Shown: positions 1 to 6,928 of the stretch, piece after piece
Layout: every line of letters begins with the position of its first letter
Numbering within the stretch: the stretch's first letter is position 1
Origin: Methylotenera sp. UBA6020
Lineage (GTDB): Bacteria > Pseudomonadota > Gammaproteobacteria > Burkholderiales > Methylophilaceae
Reading direction: 5' to 3'
Length of the DNA: 13,489 bases
Assembly (NCBI GenBank): GCA_002429455.1
Contig: DIZU01000049.1
Coordinates: 5,297-18,785 of the forward strand
Made by a program: the position numbers and the translations under genes
Notes under the pieces: model-generated
Database searches by the model: none
What the model was told of the DNA's origin: nothing
What the model saw: only the letters and a program-made list of their open reading frames with translations

Positions 1-249
1 GTTCGCGGCGGTGCGAATGCTGCGGTAAAAATGGTTGATGCACTGGCTTTGTTCGCGATTGCGCCTAGTCTCGGCGGCGTCGAGAGCCTTGTGTCACAGC
101 CCGCTTTGACTTCTCACCATGACCTTTCCGCAGCGCTCAGGGCTGAACGCGGCATTAGCGATAATTTAATAAGATTATCCATAGGTCTGGAAAACCCAGA
201 TGATATCGAACATGATTTGCTGCAGGCGTTAGCGCTTTTGCTGGTATAA
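1..249 (+). CDS. C-terminal end of a Cys/Met-metabolism PLP-dependent enzyme (partial)
   Basis: The first 82 codons are open from base 1 and end at TAA 247-249, so only the C-terminus of the protein is present. The segment LFAIAPSLGGVESLV, then a His-containing loop, then R-x3-GI-x-DNLIRLSIGLE and a closing D-x5-ALAL helix, is the characteristic end of the Cys/Met metabolism fold-type I PLP family: cystathionine gamma-synthase, cystathionine beta-lyase, methionine gamma-lyase and O-acyl-homoserine sulfhydrylases. These enzymes make or break C-S bonds of cysteine, homocysteine and methionine in the cytoplasm. The PLP lysine lies outside the window, so which member this is cannot be decided. 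The next gene starts 3 nt after the stop, suggesting co-transcription. Confidence 0.85.
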   Translation, partial: VRGGANAAVKMVDALALFAIAPSLGGVESLVSQPALTSHHDLSAALRAERGISDNLIRLSIGLENPDDIEHDLLQALALLLV

Positions 250-252
250 ACA

Positions 253-666
253 TTGAAGAATTCTGATCACAGGCATTACATTCGGCTGGCACGCCAGCGT
301 TATAACGATGCGATACTCAATCGTAATGTAGAGGCCATTTGTTCATTTCTTGCGGCTGATTACCATGTGGTGACCGGCCGTGGTGTGCAATCTCATGGCA
401 TCGAAGAGCAGCGCCAGCGCTGGATGGCAGCCTTTCAGGCGGATCCTATGGTGCTTTACCGCAGGCGTACCAGGGAATTGCGTTTAAGTGAGTCGTTAGG
501 CAATGCCGAAGAACTCGGCAACTGGGTCGGAAAATATACCTTGGGTCAGCAGAAATTTTTAGTTGCAGGCGTCTATTCAGCAAAATGGCAAAGGCAAGTA
601 AGCGGCGTATGGCTAATCCAAACAGAGGTTTTTACTACGCTACGGTCTAAGGGCTATGAAGTTTAA
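253..666 (+). CDS. SnoaL/DUF4440-like (NTF2-fold) small protein
   Basis: This encodes a 137-residue soluble protein with no signal peptide or membrane segment. The pattern is that of the NTF2/SnoaL-like alpha+beta cone. An N-terminal helix carries AxLNRNVEAICSFLAADYHVVTG (residues about 17-41). Alternating strands follow, including NWVGKYTLG and a repeated W-x-L/R region, then a final strand (VWLIQTEVFTTL). In this superfamily the fold serves either as a small enzyme or as a ligand-binding module, and no catalytic residue set here lets me choose. The start is TTG, only 3 nt after the stop of the PLP enzyme, and no good Shine-Dalgarno is visible. Translation is therefore probably coupled. The product may act alongside sulfur amino-acid metabolism, but that rests only on position. 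Confidence 0.75.
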   Translation: MKNSDHRHYIRLARQRYNDAILNRNVEAICSFLAADYHVVTGRGVQSHGIEEQRQRWMAAFQADPMVLYRRRTRELRLSESLGNAEELGNWVGKYTLGQQKFLVAGVYSAKWQRQVSGVWLIQTEVFTTLRSKGYEV

Positions 667-860
667 ACGTTGCCACTATTTAATCGTTATCTGGATATGC
701 AAGTAAAGCCATTTTTCTATCTTGAAAAATATATCTGTCCAATAAAATATTAAGCGGCTGCTTACCTTACACCTAAGGAGTACTCTCTAAGAGGCATCAA
801 TAACATCAGCGATTTATATGATAATCAACCTAATGATATATCAAAAAAAGCAGAGTTTTT
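667..860 (+). other. AT-rich leader before the PAS-chemoreceptor gene
   Basis: This 194-nt gap holds no plausible gene. A Shine-Dalgarno-like AAGGAG sits near 775-780 but no start codon follows at a usable distance. A flagellar sigma-28 promoter would be expected for many chemoreceptor genes. TAAAG occurs at 703-707, but no GCCGATAA-like -10 follows at about 11 nt, so I do not call one. Confidence 0.3.
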
Positions 861-1577
861 ATGAAGCCTAAACAAGCGTACAACACTGAAACGGAACAGG
901 ACAAGTTACATGCAGAATTGATTGATGTCCGGCAAAAACTCGGGGATATGAAGCTTGCCAGTTCGGCCATTACAGAAGGCATGTGGGTATTGCATATGGT
1001 CAATGGCGACCCTGACCACAAGGACAGCAGTATTCAATGGTCCAACCAGTTCAGAAAACTGCTCGGCTATGACCAGCCGCGCGACTTCCCTGATGGCTGG
1101 GATAGCTGGTTCAATGTCGCGCATGGCGATGATCAGGAGAAAGTGTTGGCGGCGTTCAGCGCCCATCTCACCGATAGCAGTGGCAGCACGTCCTATAATG
1201 TCGAATACAGGCTGAAGACTGCCGACCGTGGTTATGTGTGGTTTCGTGAGCGCGCCACCACGGTGCGCAACGAAGCAGGGCTGCCAATGACATCAGCCGG
1301 CGCGATACGCGACATTAGCGACGAGCGCAACGCTATAGAGCTACACCAGCTCAATCTTAAGCGTAACGAGGAGAACATGCGCCAGATCCTCAATGTGGCA
1401 GACACGATCAATCAGATTGCCATGCAGATTAATATTCTCGCCATCAATGCCGCCATTGAAGCCGCGCGGGCAGGGGACGCTGGTCGCGGTTTTGCCGTAG
1501 TCGCAAGCGAAGTGCGCAAGCTGGCAGAGCGCACCACCAATGCCATGAATGAGATACGCGGGATGGCTAAGGCGTAA
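861..1577 (+). CDS. Short soluble PAS-domain chemoreceptor with MCP hairpin tip
   Basis: This 238-aa protein has no transmembrane segment, so it should be cytoplasmic. Residues about 8-30 form a short coiled-coil helix. Residues about 32-155 are a PAS fold of the type common in energy-taxis receptors: GMWVLHM at the start, FRKLLGY in the middle, a [16 protein letters not shown] strand, and [10 protein letters not shown] at the end. Residues about 183-235 are the methyl-accepting chemotaxis signalling tip, [20 protein letters not shown] then [20 protein letters not shown], the part that contacts CheA and CheW. Only about 55 residues of the signalling domain are present, and the protein stops at GMAKA, so the long adaptation (methylation) helices of a full receptor are missing. 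The weak ribosome site GCAGAG lies 5 nt before the ATG. The protein may be a compact redox or oxygen receptor, or a decayed one. Confidence 0.85.
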   Translation: MKPKQAYNTETEQDKLHAELIDVRQKLGDMKLASSAITEGMWVLHMVNGDPDHKDSSIQWSNQFRKLLGYDQPRDFPDGWDSWFNVAHGDDQEKVLAAFSAHLTDSSGSTSYNVEYRLKTADRGYVWFRERATTVRNEAGLPMTSAGAIRDISDERNAIELHQLNLKRNEENMRQILNVADTINQIAMQINILAINAAIEAARAGDAGRGFAVVASEVRKLAERTTNAMNEIRGMAKA

Positions 1578-2007
1578 TCTACGCATTTTTGCTAGTAAAT
1601 TAAGCTTGTTTTTTTACCTGGCTGGCTGACACGCCATGTTAGATAAAATACGGCTTATGCAGTTTCCCGGTGTGCTGCTTCAACACACTGGAAAATTAAG
1701 CATGCATAGTTAGCCCCATTTTTTAATTTCGCCAAGGTTAATCAGTTTAAGAAAATGTGTCTCGGCAAACTATCGATTAAACTCACCAAGTCATTTATTC
1801 GTCTTGGGGCGTTGATTCCAAACTTCTGTTTGATTGGTCAGTTTGATTGATAAGGATAAGGCGGCTATCGTCTGTCTGATCATGCCTAACTATGACATAA
1901 TAACTCTCACAAAAATGTTACATAGGTGTAGGGTAGCTAGCGCTTCTGGTAAGTTAATGATGCGTGATGTAGTTTAATTGTTACAGATAAAGTGCGATAG
2001 GAAGTTT
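1578..2007. other. Intergenic region with hairpin and direct repeats
   Basis: I find no gene in this 430-nt gap. An inverted repeat at 1667-1674 and 1684-1691 (CCGGTGTG / CACACTGG, one G-T pair, 9-nt loop) could fold in RNA, and T/A pairs beyond one mismatch extend it. It has no T-run on either side, so it is not a convincing intrinsic terminator. GTTTGATTG occurs twice, at 1828-1836 and 1841-1849, 13 bp apart. CATAAT at 1896-1901 could be a -10 box for ycgR but has no matching -35. The hairpin or the direct repeats may be regulatory; nothing in the sequence proves it. Confidence 0.35.
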
Positions 2008-2766
2008 ATGGAACACGGTACACATTTACCAGATGAACAACGGTACATTGTTCACAACCTTAAAGAAATCATCCAGATATTAACCGATCTGTCGAGGCGG
2101 AAAGTGACGCTCAATGTGTCGTTCAATGATGGCAACGACGTATATCTGACTACCGTTATTGAAGTGGACACGAAGAATCATGCGGTTCATCTGGATATTG
2201 GCCGTGATGAGGCTTTTAATAGCCGATTACTGGCAAGCCAGCATGTGGTTTTTTTGAAAGAAGATGGTGTCAGAATCAAGTGGGCGAGCAAAAATCTCTC
2301 TGTGGTCACCCTGAAAGATGGCAAGGCAATCAAGATCGCTTTACCTCAAAACTTGATCCGTTTGCAGCGCAGGGAGTTTTTTCGTATTGCCACACCGTTA
2401 GCGAATCCCGTGCTATGCCAAATTCCTATGCCCAATGAAACTGATCCCGAAGTGAAGGAGACGCTGGAGCTTGCGCTAGTTGATGTCAGTTTGGGAGGTA
2501 TTGGGCTAATCGCATCAGATCCATTGCATCCTGCGCTAGTAGGAGGCGTGAGTTTTGATGGTTGCAAAATAAATTTCCCTGACGTGGGGATGGCCAGTCT
2601 AACGCTGCAGGTACAGAATGTTATTCCAATGACCATGAAAGACGGTGCCATGAAATATCGTATTGGCCTCCAATATGTAGAGCCATCACGCGGCAATGAG
2701 GGGCTGATCCATCGCTACACATTCAACTTGGAACGTTTAGCAATGGCTATCGCGAAGGATGAGTAG
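2008..2766 (+). CDS. ycgR: Flagellar brake protein YcgR (c-di-GMP-binding PilZ protein)
   Basis: This 252-aa cytoplasmic protein has the two-domain YcgR plan. The N-terminal YcgR beta-domain spans about residues 12-112. The PilZ domain begins at RLQRREFFR: the c-di-GMP-binding RxxxR is R122-R126 and the DxSxxG motif is D159-G164 (DVSLGG). Both motifs are intact, so nucleotide binding is likely. In enterics, YcgR loaded with c-di-GMP contacts the flagellar motor and slows swimming. The length matches the family (E. coli about 244 aa). I place the start at ATG 2008, which has AGGA at 1999-2002, rather than at TTG 1978, which would add ten unconserved residues. It sits between a chemoreceptor and a hemerythrin, and a diguanylate cyclase lies about 7 kb downstream. 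Confidence 0.93.
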   Translation: MEHGTHLPDEQRYIVHNLKEIIQILTDLSRRKVTLNVSFNDGNDVYLTTVIEVDTKNHAVHLDIGRDEAFNSRLLASQHVVFLKEDGVRIKWASKNLSVVTLKDGKAIKIALPQNLIRLQRREFFRIATPLANPVLCQIPMPNETDPEVKETLELALVDVSLGGIGLIASDPLHPALVGGVSFDGCKINFPDVGMASLTLQVQNVIPMTMKDGAMKYRIGLQYVEPSRGNEGLIHRYTFNLERLAMAIAKDE

Positions 2767-2898
2767 TTTAAGTATTTAAGATGATAGCGCCACATTGCGC
2801 GGAGTTATCAAAGGACTATGAGCGACAGCCGCAGCACTAGGCAAAAGGTTAAACTGGAGCTCTGTGGTTAATGGCACAAAGAAGGCGAAAAATATTTT

Positions 2899-3318
2899 AT
2901 GTTGAATGTACTTTATATCGTATGGCAAAGTGAGGATGATTTAGGAGTAGCGATCATCGATGAGCAACATAGAGCGATTGTTGCGACGATTAACTCGCTC
3001 TATTATTTCATTCAGGAGGGATGGGGAATTTCCGCATTGGCCCCTACACTCAGCATCATCAAAAGTTACTCTGCCTTCCATTTTAAAACGGAAGAAGGCA
3101 TATTATCCAAAGTGGGCTATCAGGATATACAAAAACATATCGCTGCCCAGAAGAAATTTTCCAGAGAAGTTGATGCTGTGGCGCGTGAGGCCATTGACTA
3201 TAGAGATCCGTCATTGCTGCTCAAGTTTCTGAGAGACTGGTGGGTAAATCACCTGCATACCGAGCATATGGAGTATGCCGCTTCCTTAGGTAAGCTGAAG
3301 GACAATACTCCTCGCTGA
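2899..3318 (+). CDS. Bacteriohemerythrin with two non-canonical ligand positions
   Basis: This is a 139-aa single-domain hemerythrin, the usual length for bacteriohemerythrin, a four-helix bundle that holds a non-heme di-iron centre and reversibly binds O2. The family markers are clear: W9, IDEQH (H24), YSAFHFKTEE (H61, E65), a helix with H80, and WWVNHLHTEHMEY (H118). Five of the seven usual ligands are therefore present. The position four after H80, normally His, is Q84, and the position five after H118, normally Asp, is H123. The fold assignment is firm, but whether the site binds two irons, one metal or O2 is open. It may serve as an O2 carrier or sensor for the taxis and c-di-GMP proteins nearby. 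The nearest purine-rich ribosome site (AAGG, about 2882-2885) is rather far from the ATG. Confidence 0.88.
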   Translation: MLNVLYIVWQSEDDLGVAIIDEQHRAIVATINSLYYFIQEGWGISALAPTLSIIKSYSAFHFKTEEGILSKVGYQDIQKHIAAQKKFSREVDAVAREAIDYRDPSLLLKFLRDWWVNHLHTEHMEYAASLGKLKDNTPR

Positions 3319-3433
3319 TTTAGCTGTTGTTACTGCTCAGCGTCATGCAGGTTATTCAGCATACGTTTAAGCATGCGCATTGGATTGTAGACTTCAAGCG
3401 ATATAGGCTAAATGTCCTGATCCCAGTAAACCT

Positions 3434-5827
3434 TTAAGTTTTTTGTTTGATGGCGAGTACCGACTGATTACGCAAGGTGCGTAATAATGAAAGTTGTTTG
3501 GGTGAAACCTGCATGGCGTTAGCCTGTTCCATATCTGCATAAAAGAGGCCGACCGGTTTACTGTTGACCAGCACCGGTAATAGTAGGAAGCTCTGCGAAG
3601 AAACGGCTTGCCGATACCATTTGGGGATTTTGCTAGCAATATTTTCTGCCGAGATGTCTTCAATTAGCAGGTCTGCGCCTTTGCTCATGGCTAAGTGGAA
3701 CACATCGGGCGCAAAATCCGCAGCGTCTAAATCCAGGCCGAAACGAAATTTCGGCAGTACAGCATCCGTATCCTGACCAAAGCCGAAGCGTGCCATCATC
3801 TGCCGGGTTTTTACATCGCGTACAAGCAGCATGGTGCGGTTAAATCTCATGCCGCGGTGCATGGTTTCCAGCACCATCTGCATGATGTCATTCAGTTTAT
3901 GCTCTTCGACCAGTGTATTGGTAATCTCCTGGATACCTTCGGTGAGTATGGTTTCAGGGTCAATCTTGGGCGATTCGCCAATATTTTCATCCTGATTTTC
4001 AGTTGCCATACTTAATTGTGTAATGCCCGTCAGGCTGTCAGGCTCTACAGATTTTTTGTTGGCTTGCTCTCCAGATACAGCACCAACCCAGGTTTTGACG
4101 CGTTTCATCAGCATGCTCTGCGTAAGATCAAGGTTAATGATCCTGGCGCGCGTAGCAAGCTCGTTCAGGCCATTTTCCATCGCTTTGCGCAGTTGCTGTT
4201 CAGAAATGCCGATGGCGGCTTCATAACGTTTCGCCAGTAGCTTGAGTGCTTTGGACTGGTCTGCACTATTGCCACCACCACCGCCACCGCTGGCGATAGC
4301 GCATAACTCGTGGGCAAGGTTGACGGTAACCGACAGGTTTTCCAGCTCGCTATGCGGTTTGGTGATTTTATCCCCGGTCAGTTTACGCATGCCTGCGATC
4401 AAGCGGGTCGGGAAATTCCAGCTTTTGGCGATGCCTATGCCAAGCTCGTTATAGGTGATGCCAAGCACCTGTATCGCTGCTTTATCTTCAGTTGTCCCTT
4501 GTTCTATCAGGCGCGCAACTTGCTGGCTTTCTTCAAAGAAATAGAAACTGGCTAATAACTTGCCGAGGTTGCGGAACATTGAGCAGATCATCGCCTCTTC
4601 GGCATCCCGGATATTATGCACCGCCGAGAACTGTGCTGCGACAATCCCGGCGAAGAATGAGGCTAATACATCATCCTTGAGCTGGGAAGCTTGTGCCTTA
4701 TTTTGCAGAAAATCCAACAGGATCAGCGTCATGGCGACATTGCGCACCGTCTCAAAACCGAGTATTACCACCGCTTTTGAAATGGTATTGATCTTGCCGC
4801 CAAATTGACCATAAGTGCTGGTATTCACCAGTTTCAATAGTTTGTTGGTCAGCGCAAAATCTTGCAGGATGCTTTGTGCCAGCAGATTGGTGCTAGCCGA
4901 ATCGTTATCAACCACCTTGTTGATTTCGCTGATAGTGGAAGCCAGCGCAGGAAAGTCGCTTTTGCTGCGCATGCGGCGCAGCAAAAAATTCAGCGTACTA
5001 TGCGTGTCGGTGGCGTGATGTTCGTCGCGAGCCGGGTTGAGATAGTCCTGTAAAGCCGCTTTCATGGCTTCGGCGTCAGCAAATCGATCTCCGGGATTCT
5101 TGGCGGTAGCCTTGAGAATAATTCCCTCCAGTTGCTCATCAACATGCGTATGGCTGGCAGAGGGCGAGGTGTTCGCTGCGTTGGTTTTTTTGCGAGGGGT
5201 TTCTTGGTTATTGCTATTATCTGTAGCAGGGCTACCGGTCACCAGTTCACGCAAAATCATGCCAAGCGAAAATAAATCGGCACTGGGCGTGGCATGATTG
5301 CCCGCCATGATTTCCGGGGCGATATAGTGGGGCGTGCCATCGATTTTACTGATTTTGAGCGATTGCTTAGTGATGCTGCGCGCAATACCAAAATCCATGA
5401 TCAATGGCTGACCGTTCTCGGCAATCATAATATTGGCTGGTTTCAGATCCAGATGGACAATGCCCTGCTGGTGCGCATGGTCGGCACCTTCAAGTACGCC
5501 ACAGATGATTTGAGCCGCCTGCGCCACAGGCAGTGCTTTTTCGGCATTGAGTAGTTGCGCTAATGTCTGCCCTTCTACAAAGGCATAAACCAGATAAGGT
5601 GCGGCATCGTGCTCGCCGGCATCAAACAGGGTGACGATGTTCTGGTGTTGCAATTGGCTGACGATACGCGCCTCTTGCAGCAGTACATCCATATTGCCAG
5701 CACCATGCAGCAATGTTTTGATGGCAACCTGGCGGTCCAAATGCGGGTCACGTGCCAGATAGACAGCGCCTTGTGCGCCTTCACCGAGCTTTCGTACCAC
5801 TTCAAAGCGGCCTATTTTATTGGCCAT
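3434..5827 (-). CDS. Ser/Thr protein kinase fused to HDOD and GAF domains
   Basis: This 797-aa protein has no membrane segment. Residues about 7-265 are a Hanks-type Ser/Thr kinase: glycine loop G15-E-G-A-Q-G20, ATP lysine K37, helix-C E52, catalytic loop HLDLKPAN (125-132, base D127), DFG 145-147 and APE 170-172. The catalytic core is complete, but the residue before D127 is Leu rather than Arg (a non-RD kinase). Residues about 279-500 are an HDOD domain, a scaffold or signalling relative of HD phosphohydrolases with no obvious metal-binding HD pair. A hexa-glycine linker (around residue 510) and a helical stretch follow. Residues about 627-797 are a GAF domain that could bind a small ligand. 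The start is supported by AGGAAA (minus strand, 5835-5840), 7 nt upstream. It is convergent with the hemerythrin gene. A phosphorylation target cannot be named. Confidence 0.93.
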   Translation of the reverse strand: MANKIGRFEVVRKLGEGAQGAVYLARDPHLDRQVAIKTLLHGAGNMDVLLQEARIVSQLQHQNIVTLFDAGEHDAAPYLVYAFVEGQTLAQLLNAEKALPVAQAAQIICGVLEGADHAHQQGIVHLDLKPANIMIAENGQPLIMDFGIARSITKQSLKISKIDGTPHYIAPEIMAGNHATPSADLFSLGMILRELVTGSPATDNSNNQETPRKKTNAANTSPSASHTHVDEQLEGIILKATAKNPGDRFADAEAMKAALQDYLNPARDEHHATDTHSTLNFLLRRMRSKSDFPALASTISEINKVVDNDSASTNLLAQSILQDFALTNKLLKLVNTSTYGQFGGKINTISKAVVILGFETVRNVAMTLILLDFLQNKAQASQLKDDVLASFFAGIVAAQFSAVHNIRDAEEAMICSMFRNLGKLLASFYFFEESQQVARLIEQGTTEDKAAIQVLGITYNELGIGIAKSWNFPTRLIAGMRKLTGDKITKPHSELENLSVTVNLAHELCAIASGGGGGGNSADQSKALKLLAKRYEAAIGISEQQLRKAMENGLNELATRARIINLDLTQSMLMKRVKTWVGAVSGEQANKKSVEPDSLTGITQLSMATENQDENIGESPKIDPETILTEGIQEITNTLVEEHKLNDIMQMVLETMHRGMRFNRTMLLVRDVKTRQMMARFGFGQDTDAVLPKFRFGLDLDAADFAPDVFHLAMSKGADLLIEDISAENIASKIPKWYRQAVSSQSFLLLPVLVNSKPVGLFYADMEQANAMQVSPKQLSLLRTLRNQSVLAIKQKT

Positions 5828-5930
5828 AGCTTACTTTCCTGATATCAAGGGTCATATGGACTCAATTGATTGTTGTGCAGAATAATCAAACCGAATAATA
5901 GCGTTCAGACTACTGTTTTTTTATGTTTTT

Positions 5931-5981
5931 GCTAAGATAATTTAGCCTATAAATTATAGCTGAATTACCTTAACGCTTAGC
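5931..5981 (-). promoter_or_regulatory. Stacked inverted repeats with a TATAAT box upstream of the kinase gene
   Basis: On the minus strand an exact TATAAT (plus-strand 5953-5958) lies about 126 nt before the kinase start. It is embedded in the palindrome CTATAA-A-TTATAG (5947-5959). GCTAAG (5931-5936) and its complement CTTAGC (5976-5981) flank it, and a second copy of the inner arm, TTAGC, is at 5942-5946. No good -35 lies 16-18 nt upstream. It may be a promoter with an operator over the -10 box. Confidence 0.35.
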
Positions 5982-6060
5982 CGGCATTGTCTGTAATATC
6001 GGCCATTTTTGCTTTATCTGAAGTCTATACTGGCATTGCGATCATCTGTCAGCATACAAA

Positions 6061-6079
6061 ATGGCCGCGTAAATGCCAT
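6061..6079 (-). terminator. Weak hairpin after the lrp gene
   Basis: On the minus strand, 25 nt past the stop of the Lrp-type gene, ATGGC and GCCAT pair around a 9-nt loop. A short T-rich stretch (TTTG) follows. The 5-bp stem is weak, so this is only a possible intrinsic terminator separating lrp from the kinase gene. Confidence 0.25.
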
Positions 6080-6103
6080 GTTGCTCAGTTGCATGTTGTA
6101 GTT

Positions 6104-6604
6104 TTACTGCGGTTCAGTTTCATTAAGCGGAAGCGCAAAACCTTCTTTGACTTCTTCCATTACGATATAACTTCTAGATTCCTGTGCGCCTGGTAGCGTG
6201 AGCAATATATCGCCAAGCAATGTGCGATAGTCGGACATTTGTGCGATGCGTGCTTTGATGAGGTAATCAAAATCACCGGAGACCAGATGGCATTCGAGTA
6301 CGCTGGGTAGTTTGAGAATTTCTTGCTTGAACTTGCTGAAAATCGCGCTAGATTTGGTGGAGAGCTTTAATTCCACAAAGACCAACAAAGACAGCGCCAG
6401 CGCATGTGGATTGAGGCGTGCATGGTAGCCCAGAATCACGCCTTCTTTTTCCAGCGTTTTTACGCGTTCGCCACATGGCGTGACAGAAAGTCCAACCCGT
6501 TCAGCCAGTTCGGTAATGGGGATGCGCGCATTTTCTTGCAACACAGACAAAATTTTGGTGTCAATACGATCAAGTTCACGCACTGCATGGGTACGGATGC
6601 GCAT
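6104..6604 (-). CDS. lrp: Lrp/AsnC-family regulator, DadR-like
   Basis: This encodes a 166-aa DNA-binding protein. Residues about 8-70 are the AsnC-type winged helix-turn-helix: ELDRIDTKILSVLQENARIP, then ITELAERVGLSVTPCGERVK with the recognition helix. Residues about 75-155 are the RAM ligand-binding domain, with the well-conserved VLECHLVSGDFDYLIKARI and SYIVMEEVKE. The opening MRIRTHAVRELDRID and the overall sequence are close to the Lrp of enterics and to DadR of Pseudomonas, which activates dadA-dadX in response to alanine. Its divergent position 324 bp from dadA fits that job. Like most Lrp proteins it probably works as an octamer or hexadecamer and also binds its own promoter region. 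The closest Shine-Dalgarno (AGGA, plus 6621-6624) is about 16 nt from the ATG, which is long; the start is chosen by family conservation. Confidence 0.93.
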   Translation of the reverse strand: MRIRTHAVRELDRIDTKILSVLQENARIPITELAERVGLSVTPCGERVKTLEKEGVILGYHARLNPHALALSLLVFVELKLSTKSSAIFSKFKQEILKLPSVLECHLVSGDFDYLIKARIAQMSDYRTLLGDILLTLPGAQESRSYIVMEEVKEGFALPLNETEPQ

Positions 6605-6928
6605 AATGTATAGTAAATAATCCTGAGGTTAAATTAGTATTACTTAAAAAAAGAGTACCAGTAAAGTTATCGACTGTAGCCAAAGTCATTGTAGGCCAAT
6701 AATATGCATACTGTTATCGCGGTGCGTAGCTTGAATGATTATGCGGCAATAATTCAGAAAATAATCATTATTAGACATTGAAAATAAGATTTTTTAACTA
6801 TAAATAACTAAAAATTAAGTTAACTACCCATGTTGTTTGAAAATAAACTATGTACATGTTCTATTTGTACTGTTTTAAGTTTTTGTTATACCTTGTTATT
6901 TTTACAAGGCGACTTGTGAGGAGCTGCG
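6605..6928. promoter_or_regulatory. Divergent lrp-dadA regulatory region
   Basis: This 324-bp AT-rich spacer between lrp and dadA has no gene. TAACTA occurs three times, at 6795-6800, 6805-6810 and 6821-6826; TTAACT (6794-6799) and AGTTAA (6818-6823) form inverted arms. AATAAT-C-ATTATT is a palindrome at 6760-6772. TGTACATGTT (6851-6860) and TGTACTGTT (6866-6874) are near-direct repeats. A weak lrp promoter could be TTTACT (plus 6660-6665), 17 nt, TAATAC (plus 6637-6642) on the minus strand. For dadA, TTATAC at 6886-6891 is a possible -10 with TTGTAC at 6865-6870, but a 15-nt gap is short. Lrp-type proteins bind several loose AT-rich sites, so these repeats are candidate operators. Confidence 0.5.

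Noticed and set aside
1609-1615. Seven-T run after the chemoreceptor gene as a terminator
   Set aside because: Only a 3-bp stem can be drawn before it, so no stable hairpin precedes the T-run.
2872-2886. Sigma-54-like TGGCAC-N5-AGGC before the hemerythrin gene
   Set aside because: The -24 half is perfect, but the -12 half has only GC of TTGC, and transcription would start at about the start codon.
4016-5842. Several 60-86-codon plus-strand frames under the kinase gene
   Set aside because: They are antisense shadows of the well-supported kinase-HDOD-GAF frame with no domain pattern.
5987-6196. 69-codon plus-strand frame between the lrp and kinase genes
   Set aside because: It overlaps the end of lrp antisense, has no recognisable protein pattern and no Shine-Dalgarno.
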